A stretch of DNA of 64,000 nucleotides from Pseudoduganella violaceinigra DSM 15887 (GTDB lineage: Bacteria; Pseudomonadota; Gammaproteobacteria; Burkholderiales; Burkholderiaceae_D). Each line of letters begins with the position of its first letter. Positions within the stretch are counted from its first letter, which is position 1. Shown here piece after piece: positions 51,811 through 60,028 of the stretch. Both the position numbers and the translations under genes were made by a program. Where the stretch lies: contig NZ_AUDI01000015.1 in the NCBI RefSeq assembly GCF_000425385.1, positions 1-64,000 of the forward strand, in the 5' to 3' direction. Below the pieces are notes generated by a model. The model was not told the origin of the DNA. It searched no databases and saw only the letters and a program-made list of their open reading frames with translations.

Positions 51811-52677
51811 ATGACAACAGCCGCAGTCCGGCTCCCGGACCACAATTCGACCGCAGAAGATGCGCTGTTGCGCTCCATCCGCATCCCGCCGCGTCCCAGC
51901 CTGCTGGTCGACCTGCAGCGTGAACTGGCGCACACCGACCCGTCGCCGCGCGCCATCGCGCGCATCATCGGCCACGACGTGGGCATGTCGGGCGCCCTGC
52001 TGAAACTGGCCAATTCGCCGTTCTACGGCGCGGCGCGCAAGGCCAAGTCGGTCGAACAGGCCATCAATTTCCTCGGCATCAACCAGTGCGCCGCCATGCT
52101 GACCGGCATCCTGGCGCGCGAAGCGGTGGGCGGCAACCAGCCGGCCCTGAACCAGTTCTGGGAAGTGTCGTCCTGCCGCGCCCAGGCCATGGTCTTCATT
52201 GCGCGCAAGCTGCGCCTGGCGCCGCCGGACATCGCCCATACCTTCGGCCTGTTCTGCGACATCGGCATCCCGATCCTGATGGCGCGCTTCGACAACTACG
52301 GCCAGACCCTGGAACTGTGCAACGGCACCGCCGAGCGCAAATTCACCGACATCGAGGACGCCCGCCACAGCACCAACCACGCCGCCATCGGCTGCCTGCT
52401 GGCGCGCAACTGGGGCCTGTCGCCGGACGTGTCCTGGGCCATCCTGCACCACCATGACTACGAAGTGCTGTGCGACGACGCCACCGACGATGCGATCCGC
52501 TCGCTGGTGGCCGGCGCGGTACTGGCAGAACGCGCCATCCAGCGCTACCACGGCAACAGCGCCTCGCTGGAGTGGGAAAAAGGCGGCGCGGCCGCCTGCC
52601 GCCACCTCGGCCTGAACGAGGACGAAGGCGCCGACCTGCTGGACGAACTACACGAAACCTTCCATATTGAACCTTGA
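51811..52677 (+). CDS. HDOD-domain protein
   Basis: 288 residues. A HDOD domain (about 25-225: IPPRPSLLVDLQRELAHTD, MSGALLKLANSPFYG, SVEQAINFLGI, AAIGCLLARNWGL) is visible. These domains occur in bacterial signalling and stress proteins and lack enzymatic HD residues. No attached output domain. It starts with ATG after a weak GAAG Shine-Dalgarno. The following gene begins five bases after the stop, so the two are probably co-expressed. Confidence 0.85.
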   Translation: MTTAAVRLPDHNSTAEDALLRSIRIPPRPSLLVDLQRELAHTDPSPRAIARIIGHDVGMSGALLKLANSPFYGAARKAKSVEQAINFLGINQCAAMLTGILAREAVGGNQPALNQFWEVSSCRAQAMVFIARKLRLAPPDIAHTFGLFCDIGIPILMARFDNYGQTLELCNGTAERKFTDIEDARHSTNHAAIGCLLARNWGLSPDVSWAILHHHDYEVLCDDATDDAIRSLVAGAVLAERAIQRYHGNSASLEWEKGGAAACRHLGLNEDEGADLLDELHETFHIEP

Positions 52678-52682
52678 GCCGC

Positions 52683-53786
52683 ATGCAAAAGACGAAGAAC
52701 AAGCGCCCAGCACCACGCCCCTCCCCCACTGTCGATAAAACGGAATCCCTGAGCCAGGAACTGTGCAGCCTCGCGCTGGCGCAGGACGACGAGCTGCGCC
52801 ATGCCGTGCGGCGCTGCCTGCGCCAGGGCAAGGACGCCGTGCTGGCCGGCGCCATCGAGCTGGCGCGCGGCGAAGACGTCGACGCCTACCGCCTGCTGAA
52901 GGAGGCCGTCGAGGAAGATGCCGGCACGGTGCTGCTGCGCAAAGGCGACGGCGCCGAGCTGGAAATCAATGCCTTCGCCATTCCCCTCTTCGTGCACAGC
53001 CAGGGCGGCCTGCGCGAAGCGGAAGGCTTCCAGGATGAAGCGGCATATGCCGCGCTGCTCGACAGTTTCACCGGCGCCGGCCTGGAAGGCCCGCAGGCCA
53101 AGGTGGTGCTGGTGCAGCACGCCTACGACCTGGCCGAGATGGAGGGCATCGGCTACAGCCAGCTGAACGCCATGGTGCATGAAGCGGCGGCGGCCCTGCT
53201 GGAGAAGAAAGTGGCGGACGCCCCGGCCCTGCTGCGCAGCATCGCCGGCTGGCAGCCGTCCGCCTTCGGCGCCGGCGATGAAGCGGTCGAGCTGCGCTTC
53301 CTGCTCGGCTTCGCCCTGAAGCGCGCCGACGACCCGTTCTACGCCGTGCCGCCGGCCGGCAAGAAGCAGGACGCCTGGTTCGAGGCGCGCCTGCAACGCT
53401 ACCAGCAGTGGACCGTCTCGGCAGCGCCGCTGGTGCAGCGCTGCCTGGCCAGCAAGGGCACCACGCTGCAGCTGAACTTCCAGTACCAGGACCTGTTCCA
53501 TGGCGCGCTGCAGCAAAGCCGGGCCGAACTCTGGATGCTGGCCATGATGGCCGAATTCGGCGCGGCGCTGGCAGCCCACGGCGCCGCCCGCGCCGTCATC
53601 ACCCTGGTGGAAACCGACGAGGATGCAGCCCTCGGGGTGCAGCTGTTCGGCGCCGCCGACGAGCTGGCCCACGCCGACCGCCGGCTGGATGTCGGCGACG
53701 ACGTGGAAGCGGAAATCGAGGACCTGCGCGATGCCCTGGCGACCCTCGGGATTGCGGATATCGCCATCGAATTGACAGCCCCCTGA
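52683..53786 (+). CDS. DUF2863-like protein, hypothetical
   Basis: 367 residues from the ATG at 52683; a TTG three codons earlier overlaps the HDOD stop. The N terminus is basic, the remainder helical with no membrane segment. Segments such as LRHAVRRCLRQGKDAVLAGAIELAR and FAIPLFVHSQG resemble the DUF2863 family, found mainly in Burkholderiales. Function unknown. Family assignment is from memory of the general pattern, so moderate. Confidence 0.55.
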   Translation: MQKTKNKRPAPRPSPTVDKTESLSQELCSLALAQDDELRHAVRRCLRQGKDAVLAGAIELARGEDVDAYRLLKEAVEEDAGTVLLRKGDGAELEINAFAIPLFVHSQGGLREAEGFQDEAAYAALLDSFTGAGLEGPQAKVVLVQHAYDLAEMEGIGYSQLNAMVHEAAAALLEKKVADAPALLRSIAGWQPSAFGAGDEAVELRFLLGFALKRADDPFYAVPPAGKKQDAWFEARLQRYQQWTVSAAPLVQRCLASKGTTLQLNFQYQDLFHGALQQSRAELWMLAMMAEFGAALAAHGAARAVITLVETDEDAALGVQLFGAADELAHADRRLDVGDDVEAEIEDLRDALATLGIADIAIELTAP

Positions 53787-53828
53787 GACGCGCACATACT
53801 AGTTTCATAAGGGGGAGGAGACGCCGCC

Positions 53829-55007
53829 ATGAAACTACTGACAACATTGATTTTTGCGACGCTGCTGTCCGGCTGCGCCGCCGCGCCGACGGCGGTCACC
53901 GTTCCGGAACGGGTACTGTTCAACGATGCCGCGTTCGTTAAACCGGCAGCCATGGTCACGCCGGAGCAGATTTTCGCGCTGACGCCGGAAATGAAGGCGT
54001 ATGCCGCCAAGATCCGGCTGATCGACCACGCCAAGCCGAAGCACCAGGCGCTGTTCGACGCGCTGTACGAACGCGACCAGCTGCGTCTTGACTATGATTC
54101 CGAAATGACGCGCACGGCCGCCCAGGCGTTCGACGCGCGCTCGGGCAACTGCCTGTCCCTGGTCATCATGACGGCAGCCTTCGCGCGCGAGCTGGGACTC
54201 GAGGTCCAGTTCCAGCGCATCACCAGCGAAGACACCTGGAGCCGCGCCGGCTCGCTGTATTTCAGCAGCGGCCATGTCAACCTGGTGCTGGGCAAGCGCA
54301 ACTTCGATGCGTTCAACATCTACGACAGTTCGCAGGCGGTGACCATCGACTTCCTGCCGCCGCCTGATGCCGACAAAATGCCGACCGAAGTCATCTCGGA
54401 GCGCCGCATCATCGCCATGTACATGAATAACCGGGCGGCGGAGACCATGGTTGCGGGCAAGCTGGATGACGCCTACTGGTGGGCGCGCGCCGCGGTCGAA
54501 AATGACCCCGGCTACCTGCTGGCCTACAATACCCTGGCCACGGTCTACCAGCGCCACGGCGATATGCGGCTGGCCGACCAGACGCTGCGCTTTGCCCATG
54601 AGCACGATCCACTCAATACGGTGATCCTGTTCAACCTGTCCGAACTGGCCACCGCCATGGGCCGGACGGAGGAGGCGGCGAAATTCAAGTCCGAGCTGGG
54701 ACGCCTTGAACCCAATCCGCCGTTCCATTTCTTCCACCTGGGCCAAAAGGCCATGGAGGAAGGCGATTACCGCAAGGCGCGCTCGATGTTCGTGCGCGAA
54801 GTGCAGCGGGCGCCTTACTATCACGAGTTCCACTTCTGGCTGGCCAAAGCCGCCTTTGCGCTGGGCGACCTGAAAGAGGCCGACAAGCATATGGGCCTGG
54901 CGCTGGTCAACAGCACCACGCGCAGCGACAGCGCCATCTATGCCAGCAAGCTGGCCAGTCTGCGTCTCTACGAAACGCGAGCCCGTCTTCGACCGGGACA
55001 AATCTAA
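53829..55007 (+). CDS. Transglutaminase-like TPR lipoprotein
   Basis: 392 residues. Lipobox LLSGC gives lipidated C16. A small papain-like module follows (about 90-185, with SGNCLSLVIMTAAFARELGL as the Cys segment, GHVNLVLG as the His segment and FNIYDSS as the acidic one). From about 205, tandem TPR repeats fill the C terminus. GGGGGAGGAG precedes the ATG. Probably a periplasmic or outer-membrane scaffold with peptidase-like domain; role unknown. Related in plan to the larger protein at 2434. Confidence 0.8.
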   Translation: MKLLTTLIFATLLSGCAAAPTAVTVPERVLFNDAAFVKPAAMVTPEQIFALTPEMKAYAAKIRLIDHAKPKHQALFDALYERDQLRLDYDSEMTRTAAQAFDARSGNCLSLVIMTAAFARELGLEVQFQRITSEDTWSRAGSLYFSSGHVNLVLGKRNFDAFNIYDSSQAVTIDFLPPPDADKMPTEVISERRIIAMYMNNRAAETMVAGKLDDAYWWARAAVENDPGYLLAYNTLATVYQRHGDMRLADQTLRFAHEHDPLNTVILFNLSELATAMGRTEEAAKFKSELGRLEPNPPFHFFHLGQKAMEEGDYRKARSMFVREVQRAPYYHEFHFWLAKAAFALGDLKEADKHMGLALVNSTTRSDSAIYASKLASLRLYETRARLRPGQI

Positions 55008-55020
55008 ATAACCAGGATCC

Positions 55021-56937
55021 ATGCTGAAACAACTGAGCCCCCTCGCCCTCTCCCTTGCACTGGCCTTCGCCGGCGCCGCCCAGGCGGCGCCGGACGAAAA
55101 ACCCGACCTGCGCGCCTCCTATACCAAGTACGAATTCCGCATCCCGATGCGCGACGGCGTACGCCTGTTCACGGCCGTCTACGTGCCGAAAGACGCCAGC
55201 AAGACCTATCCCTTCCTGATCGAACGCACGCCTTACAGCGCGGGCGTGAACGTTGACGAGCAGCTGCAGTACGGGGTGGACTTCTACCCGCGCCGCCTGG
55301 GTCCTTCGGCCGACTTCAGCGAGGCCGGCTACATCTTCGTCAAGCAGGATGTGCGCGGCCGCTATATGTCCGAAGGCAAGTGGCAGGAAATGACGCCGCA
55401 TGCCAAAGCCAAACGCGAAGCGGGCGAAGGCAACGAGAGCCAGGACATGCACGACACCGTCGACTGGCTGCTCAAGCATGTGGCCAACAATAACGGCAAG
55501 GCCGGCATCTACGGCATCAGCTATCCCGGCTTCTACACCTCGGCCAGCATCATCGATTCGCATCCGGCCATCAAGGCCGCCTCGCCGCAGGCGCCGGTGA
55601 CCGACCTGTTCATGGGCGACGACTCCTACCACGGCGGCGCCTTCATGCTGGCGGCCAATTTCGACTTCTACGCCGCCTTCACCGAGGAAAAGAACCCGTC
55701 CCCGCTGCCGAAGACCTGGAGCGAATTCGACTACGGCATGACCAGCGGCTACGACTACTTCCTGAAAGGCCTGACCCTGCCCAACATCCTGTCGGCCATG
55801 GAGCCCAAGCAGCTGGCCTACCTGAAACCGACCATCGAGCACGACACCTACGACGAATTCTGGAAGTCGCGCAATATCGCGCCGCACCTGAAGGGCATCA
55901 AGGCGGCGGTGCTGACCGTGGGCGGCTGGTTCGATTCGGAAGACCCGCAAGGCCCGTTCACCGTCTACAAGGCGATCGGCAGCCAGAACCCGGGCATCTT
56001 CAACGGTCTGGTGGTCGGGCCCTGGGTGCACGGCGGCTGGGCCGGCGGCGAGGGCAAACGCCTGGGCCATGTGAAATTCGACAGCAAGACCAGCGAATAC
56101 TTCAACAAGAAGCTGCTGTTCCCCTTCTTCGAGGAACAGCTGAAAGGGGTGAAGCCGGCGCAGCCGATCGCCGCCGTCAACACCTTCGAAACCGGCACCA
56201 ACGTCTGGCGCCAGTACAGCGCCTGGCCGCCGCAGCAGGCCCGGGCGAAAATGCTGTACCTGGGCCCGAACGGCACTCTGGTGTGGCAGCAGCCCGCCGC
56301 CGCGGACGCCTTCGACGAGTACGTCAGCGATCCGCGCAAGCCGGTGCCCTATATCGGCTACCCGGCCACCGGCGTGCCGCGCGAATACATGGTGTCCGAC
56401 CAGCGCTTCGCCGCCTCGCGGCCGGACGTGCTGACCTATCAGAGCGACGTGCTGGAGGAGGATGTGACCATCGCCGGTCCGGTGACGCCCAAGCTGTTCG
56501 TCTCCACCACCGGCACCGACAGCGACTTCGTGGTCAAGCTGATCGACGTCTATCCGCAGGACTACCCGCAGGACAAGGAGGAAGGCAAGCAGTCCGACAC
56601 ACCGCCGCCTTCGCTGAAGATGGGCGGCTACCAGCAGCTGGTGCGCGGCAATCCCCTGCGCGGCAAGTTCCGCCACTCCTTCGAGAAGCCGGAGCCCTTC
56701 GTACCGGGCAAGGTTGAGCCGCTCAGCTACCAGCTGGGCGACGTGCAGCATACCTTCCGCCGCGGCCACCGCATCATGGTGCAGGTGCAAAGTTCTTGGT
56801 TCCCGCTGGTCGACCTCAACCCGCAAACCTTCACCAACATCCCCGCCGCCAAGCCGGAAGATTTCGTGAAGGCCACCCAACGCGTCTACCATGCGCCGGG
56901 CACGGCATCGGGCCTGCAGCTGATGGTGATGCCTTAA
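55021..56937 (+). CDS. CocE/NonD-family hydrolase (X-Pro dipeptidyl-peptidase-like), exported
   Basis: 638 residues with a signal peptide cut near AQAAP. An alpha/beta hydrolase domain (about 35-400) has nucleophile S167 in YGISYPG. The charge-relay acid region is GGWFDSED and the histidine lies in GPWVHGGW. A C-terminal jelly-roll follows (about 430-638, LTYQSDVLEEDVTIAGPV). Members cleave glutaryl-7-ACA, alpha-amino acid esters, cocaine or X-Pro peptides; the substrate here is open. It follows the lipoprotein by 13 bases. Confidence 0.9.
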   Translation: MLKQLSPLALSLALAFAGAAQAAPDEKPDLRASYTKYEFRIPMRDGVRLFTAVYVPKDASKTYPFLIERTPYSAGVNVDEQLQYGVDFYPRRLGPSADFSEAGYIFVKQDVRGRYMSEGKWQEMTPHAKAKREAGEGNESQDMHDTVDWLLKHVANNNGKAGIYGISYPGFYTSASIIDSHPAIKAASPQAPVTDLFMGDDSYHGGAFMLAANFDFYAAFTEEKNPSPLPKTWSEFDYGMTSGYDYFLKGLTLPNILSAMEPKQLAYLKPTIEHDTYDEFWKSRNIAPHLKGIKAAVLTVGGWFDSEDPQGPFTVYKAIGSQNPGIFNGLVVGPWVHGGWAGGEGKRLGHVKFDSKTSEYFNKKLLFPFFEEQLKGVKPAQPIAAVNTFETGTNVWRQYSAWPPQQARAKMLYLGPNGTLVWQQPAAADAFDEYVSDPRKPVPYIGYPATGVPREYMVSDQRFAASRPDVLTYQSDVLEEDVTIAGPVTPKLFVSTTGTDSDFVVKLIDVYPQDYPQDKEEGKQSDTPPPSLKMGGYQQLVRGNPLRGKFRHSFEKPEPFVPGKVEPLSYQLGDVQHTFRRGHRIMVQVQSSWFPLVDLNPQTFTNIPAAKPEDFVKATQRVYHAPGTASGLQLMVMP

Positions 56938-56943
56938 GGCGGC

Positions 56944-57543
56944 TTAGCAGTTCTCGTATTTCCAGTTCCGCTTCTTGCCTTCGGCAATCCATTCGACCGC
57001 CTGGGCCATGCGCTTGTCGCGCGTGGCCGCGGTCTTGGCCTCGGTCAGCCAATCGCAGTAATCGCGCTTGGCGCTGGCTGAGAATTCCTTGAACACGTCA
57101 TAGGCGGCAGGATTGGCTTCCAGCGCCGCGATGAAGTAATCCGGCACCAGCAGTTCGCGCGGCGCCGTCTTGGGCCGCGCCACCTTCACGCCCGCTTCAT
57201 TCAGCTTCATGGCCTTCCTGACGTAGGCCGTCAGCACTTTCTTCGGCGGCAAATCCTTGATCGAGGTGATGCGGCCGAACTGGCCCATGGCCTCCTTGCC
57301 CTTGTCGTCTTCCGCCGCCAGCAGCAATTCCGCCTTCCAGAAACCGAATGCGCAATGCTGCTTGAAAGCGGCGAAATTGCACATGATGCCGTGATAGTCG
57401 AAGTTCGGCATGCTCCACTTGATGGTTTCCTTCACCTCCGGGCAGGCGGCGTGGATCACTTCGCGCAGATGGTTCAGGATGGGCTGGGCGAAGTCGGCCG
57501 ACTTGGCGATGTAGGCGTCGACGCGCGGATCGGTGGTGGGCAT
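56944..57543 (-). CDS. YdeI/OmpD-associated family protein with DUF1801 domain
   Basis: 199 residues from the ATG at 57543 preceded by AAAGGA. An N-terminal DUF1801 fold (about 15-115: ILNHLREVIHAACPEVKETIKWSMP) and a C-terminal YdeI-type helical region (about 125-195: ELLVPDYFIAALEANPAAYDVF, SAKRDYCDWLTEAKT) are seen. Members have been linked to bacteriocin protection, but their molecular function is unclear. Converges on the CocE-like gene with six bases between stops. Confidence 0.85.
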   Translation of the reverse strand: MPTTDPRVDAYIAKSADFAQPILNHLREVIHAACPEVKETIKWSMPNFDYHGIMCNFAAFKQHCAFGFWKAELLLAAEDDKGKEAMGQFGRITSIKDLPPKKVLTAYVRKAMKLNEAGVKVARPKTAPRELLVPDYFIAALEANPAAYDVFKEFSASAKRDYCDWLTEAKTAATRDKRMAQAVEWIAEGKKRNWKYENC

Positions 57544-57630
57544 GGATATCCTTTCAACTGTGTTGCCGCAATCTGACATCGGTGCGTTGCTTAACGCAGT
57601 TTGCTCAGCATTAGGAGCATACTAAACCTC

Positions 57631-58467
57631 ATGAGCAATTCACGCAAAATGGCGGCCGCCGCCGGCGCCGTGGGCTTTGTCTGGGCCGGAATGACGGCCC
57701 TACTCATGGCCGGCCAGCGCAAGCTGCTGTTCAATCCCACCGTCAAGCGCGAGGTGCAAAGTCCGCGCAGCAGCGGCCACCGCACGCGCGCCATCGTGCT
57801 GCGCGGCGCCGACGGCACGCGCCTGGCGGGCTGGCTGATGACGCCGCGCGAACCGGGCGTGCGCCCTGCCGTGGTGTATTTCGGCGGGCGTTCGGAAGAA
57901 GTGTCCTGGCTGGTGCGCGACGCCGGCAACCTGTTCCCCGGCATGACGGTGCTGACCATGAATTACCGCGGCTACGGCGATTCGCACGGCGAGCCAGGCG
58001 AGCACTTACTGGTCGCCGACGCCTGCATGCAGCTGGACTGGCTGTGCAAGCACCACAAGGTCGACCCGACCCGCATCGCGGTGGTCGGACGCAGCCTGGG
58101 CTCCGGCGTGGCGGTGCAGGCCGCGCTGCAGCGCCGGGTGCAGGCCACGGTGCTGATCACGCCTTACGATTCCATCCTGGCGCTGGCGCAGCGCAAATTC
58201 CCCGCCCTGCCGGTGTCGATGCTGCTGCAGCACCGCTTCGAATCGGTCAAGCATGCCACGCAGCTGGCCGCACCGACTTATGTGCTGCGCGCCGCCAGCG
58301 ACGATATCGTGCCGCACTCGCATACCAATGAACTGGTCAGCAAGCTGGCCTGCCTGCACCACGACGAGACCATTCCCGACTCGGACCACCTGAACATCCC
58401 CTACCTGCCGGCCACGCAGCAGAAGATCGCCAGCTTCCTGCAGGCGCAGTTCACGCAGCCGGCTTGA
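57631..58467 (+). CDS. Membrane-anchored alpha/beta hydrolase
   Basis: 278 residues from the ATG at 57631; AGGAG lies rather far (14 bases) upstream. A single N-terminal membrane segment (about 8-27) anchors a hydrolase domain with S155 (GRSLGSG), an aspartate in AASDDIVPH and a histidine in DSDHLNIPYL. The layout matches the BEM46/ABHD13-like group of serine hydrolases. Its stop overlaps the convergent esterase gene by 17 bases. Confidence 0.85.
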   Translation: MSNSRKMAAAAGAVGFVWAGMTALLMAGQRKLLFNPTVKREVQSPRSSGHRTRAIVLRGADGTRLAGWLMTPREPGVRPAVVYFGGRSEEVSWLVRDAGNLFPGMTVLTMNYRGYGDSHGEPGEHLLVADACMQLDWLCKHHKVDPTRIAVVGRSLGSGVAVQAALQRRVQATVLITPYDSILALAQRKFPALPVSMLLQHRFESVKHATQLAAPTYVLRAASDDIVPHSHTNELVSKLACLHHDETIPDSDHLNIPYLPATQQKIASFLQAQFTQPA

Positions 58468-59287
58468 ACACGGCGCGGAATGCACGCATGGCCGCCGGGT
58501 GGCCGATCGTCATATGCGTTTCATCGAGCATCGGCAGCATCTGCCAGCGCAAGCCTGCCACCGGCGCGCCCGATAGTGCGCCTTCCAGCTGCCTGGCCAG
58601 TTCCGGCTGGCCAGGCTCGCCGCTGGTGGCGATGAACAGCGTCTTGTCGAGGCGCTTGCGGGTACGCAGCGTGCCTGCCGCCGTTTTCAGGATTTCGCGG
58701 TCGTTCCACCACAGCGTGGGATCGATGGCGATGTAGGTATCGAACATTTCCGGCGCCTGCAGGAAAGTCTCCAGCACGAACATGCCGGCCAGCGATTCGC
58801 CGATCAGGGCGGTCTCGCCGGTGGTGTGGTAGCGTGCTGTCACCAGCGGCATCAGCTCCTCACGGATGAAGCGGCGGAATGCGGCCGAGCCGCCGACCAC
58901 CGGCGCGATCTTCCGGTCCTCGGCATTCGCGGTCGGCGAGGTCATGTCGCGGCGCCGCTGCGTGTTCTCGATCCCCACCAGCATAAAGGAACGCATGGCC
59001 AGGCTGGCGACCGAAACCTGCAGCAGGCCCGCCGTGTGGACAAAGTCTTCCGCCACGCCGCCGTCCAGCATGAAAAGCACCGGCAGCGGCGCGTCGGGCT
59101 TGACGTCCCAGGCCCGCGCGGCATAGATGTTGATGCGGCGGGTCTCGCCCAGGATCTTCGATTCCATGGTGAAGGTTTCGCCGATCGCCAGCGGCCCCGG
59201 GGGCGACGCCGCCGGCTCAGCCGCGCGGGCCGCGGCGGCCACCAGTGCCCCTGCTGCCAGGCCCAGTACCTGCCTCCTGCTTGCCAT
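58451..59287 (-). CDS. Exported esterase, Fes/IroE-like alpha/beta hydrolase
   Basis: 278 residues from the ATG at 59287, preceded by AAGGAGA. The N terminus ASRRQVLGLAAGAL looks like a Tat or Sec signal. NIYAARAW, VLFMLDGG, the nucleophile S165 in IGESLAGMF and the histidine in DETHMTIGH follow the plan of IroE/ferri-enterobactin-esterase-like proteins. No siderophore genes are near, so iron-siderophore hydrolysis is only one possibility. Confidence 0.83.
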   Translation of the reverse strand: MASRRQVLGLAAGALVAAAARAAEPAASPPGPLAIGETFTMESKILGETRRINIYAARAWDVKPDAPLPVLFMLDGGVAEDFVHTAGLLQVSVASLAMRSFMLVGIENTQRRRDMTSPTANAEDRKIAPVVGGSAAFRRFIREELMPLVTARYHTTGETALIGESLAGMFVLETFLQAPEMFDTYIAIDPTLWWNDREILKTAAGTLRTRKRLDKTLFIATSGEPGQPELARQLEGALSGAPVAGLRWQMLPMLDETHMTIGHPAAMRAFRAVFKPAA

Positions 59288-59297
59288 GCTCGTCTCC

Positions 59298-59954
59298 TTA
59301 AAAGTCCAGGCAGCCGCGATAGGCACGCGGCGCCACAACGGAAAGATAGCCATGCACCGCCTGCCGCACCAGCGCACGCAGCGCCACGGCATCCGGATGC
59401 TCGCTGCGCGCCATCAGCGTTTGCGACACCAGGCTGTAGGCAATCGCATGCGCGGCAAACGCCGCGTCGGCCAGTGCGGCTGCTTCCGGCCAATCCGGCC
59501 CGGCGCCCAGCCCTGTCTCCCACAGCGCAACGAACTCCCGATAAAGCTCGCGAAACGCCTGCGGCCGCGAAACCTGGCGCTCCAGATGGAACAGGGCCGC
59601 CCACTGTTCGGGTTCCGCCAGCGGTGCGCGCAACTGGGTATCCAGCAGCGCATCGACGCGTTCCGGCAGCGGCAAGGTGGCGGCATCCCGCACCGCCACC
59701 GCCAACGCTTCTGCAATCGCCCGCACCCGCTGGCGGATGCAGACCGCAGCCAGTGCCTCCTTGCTGGCGAAGTATTCATAGAAGCTGCCCGCACCGACGC
59801 CGGCCAGCGCCAGCACCTGGCGGATCGCCACCTGCGCGTAGCCCTTCTCGACCAGCAGCTGGACGAAAGCCTGCTCGATCGCCTGCGCCGTGGCGCGGGC
59901 GCGCGACTGTGTCGGTTTTCGCCGCTTGGCTGCGGCGGGAAGGGGTGCCTGCAT
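59298..59954 (-). CDS. TetR-family transcriptional regulator
   Basis: 218 residues from the ATG at 59954. A TetR helix-turn-helix lies at about 15-65 (RARATAQAIEQAFVQLLVEKGYAQVAIRQVLALAGVGAGSF shortened here: GSFYEYFASKEAL). The ligand-binding domain follows. It is 10 bases upstream of the esterase gene on the same strand and divergent from the AidB-like gene, so it may control either or both. No Shine-Dalgarno is clear; no operator dyad was recognised in the 74-base intergenic region. Confidence 0.88.
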   Translation of the reverse strand: MQAPLPAAAKRRKPTQSRARATAQAIEQAFVQLLVEKGYAQVAIRQVLALAGVGAGSFYEYFASKEALAAVCIRQRVRAIAEALAVAVRDAATLPLPERVDALLDTQLRAPLAEPEQWAALFHLERQVSRPQAFRELYREFVALWETGLGAGPDWPEAAALADAAFAAHAIAYSLVSQTLMARSEHPDAVALRALVRQAVHGYLSVVAPRAYRGCLDF

Positions 59955-60028
59955 GGTCAAAATCCGAACACCGGGGAAAGCGGCGAGCATTACACTTTCT
60001 TGCACATTAATCAAGGAGCTGCAGCGCG

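Noticed and set aside
54907..56892. A 661-codon minus-strand frame
   Set aside because: Shadow of the CocE/NonD hydrolase gene, whose active-site residues are clear.
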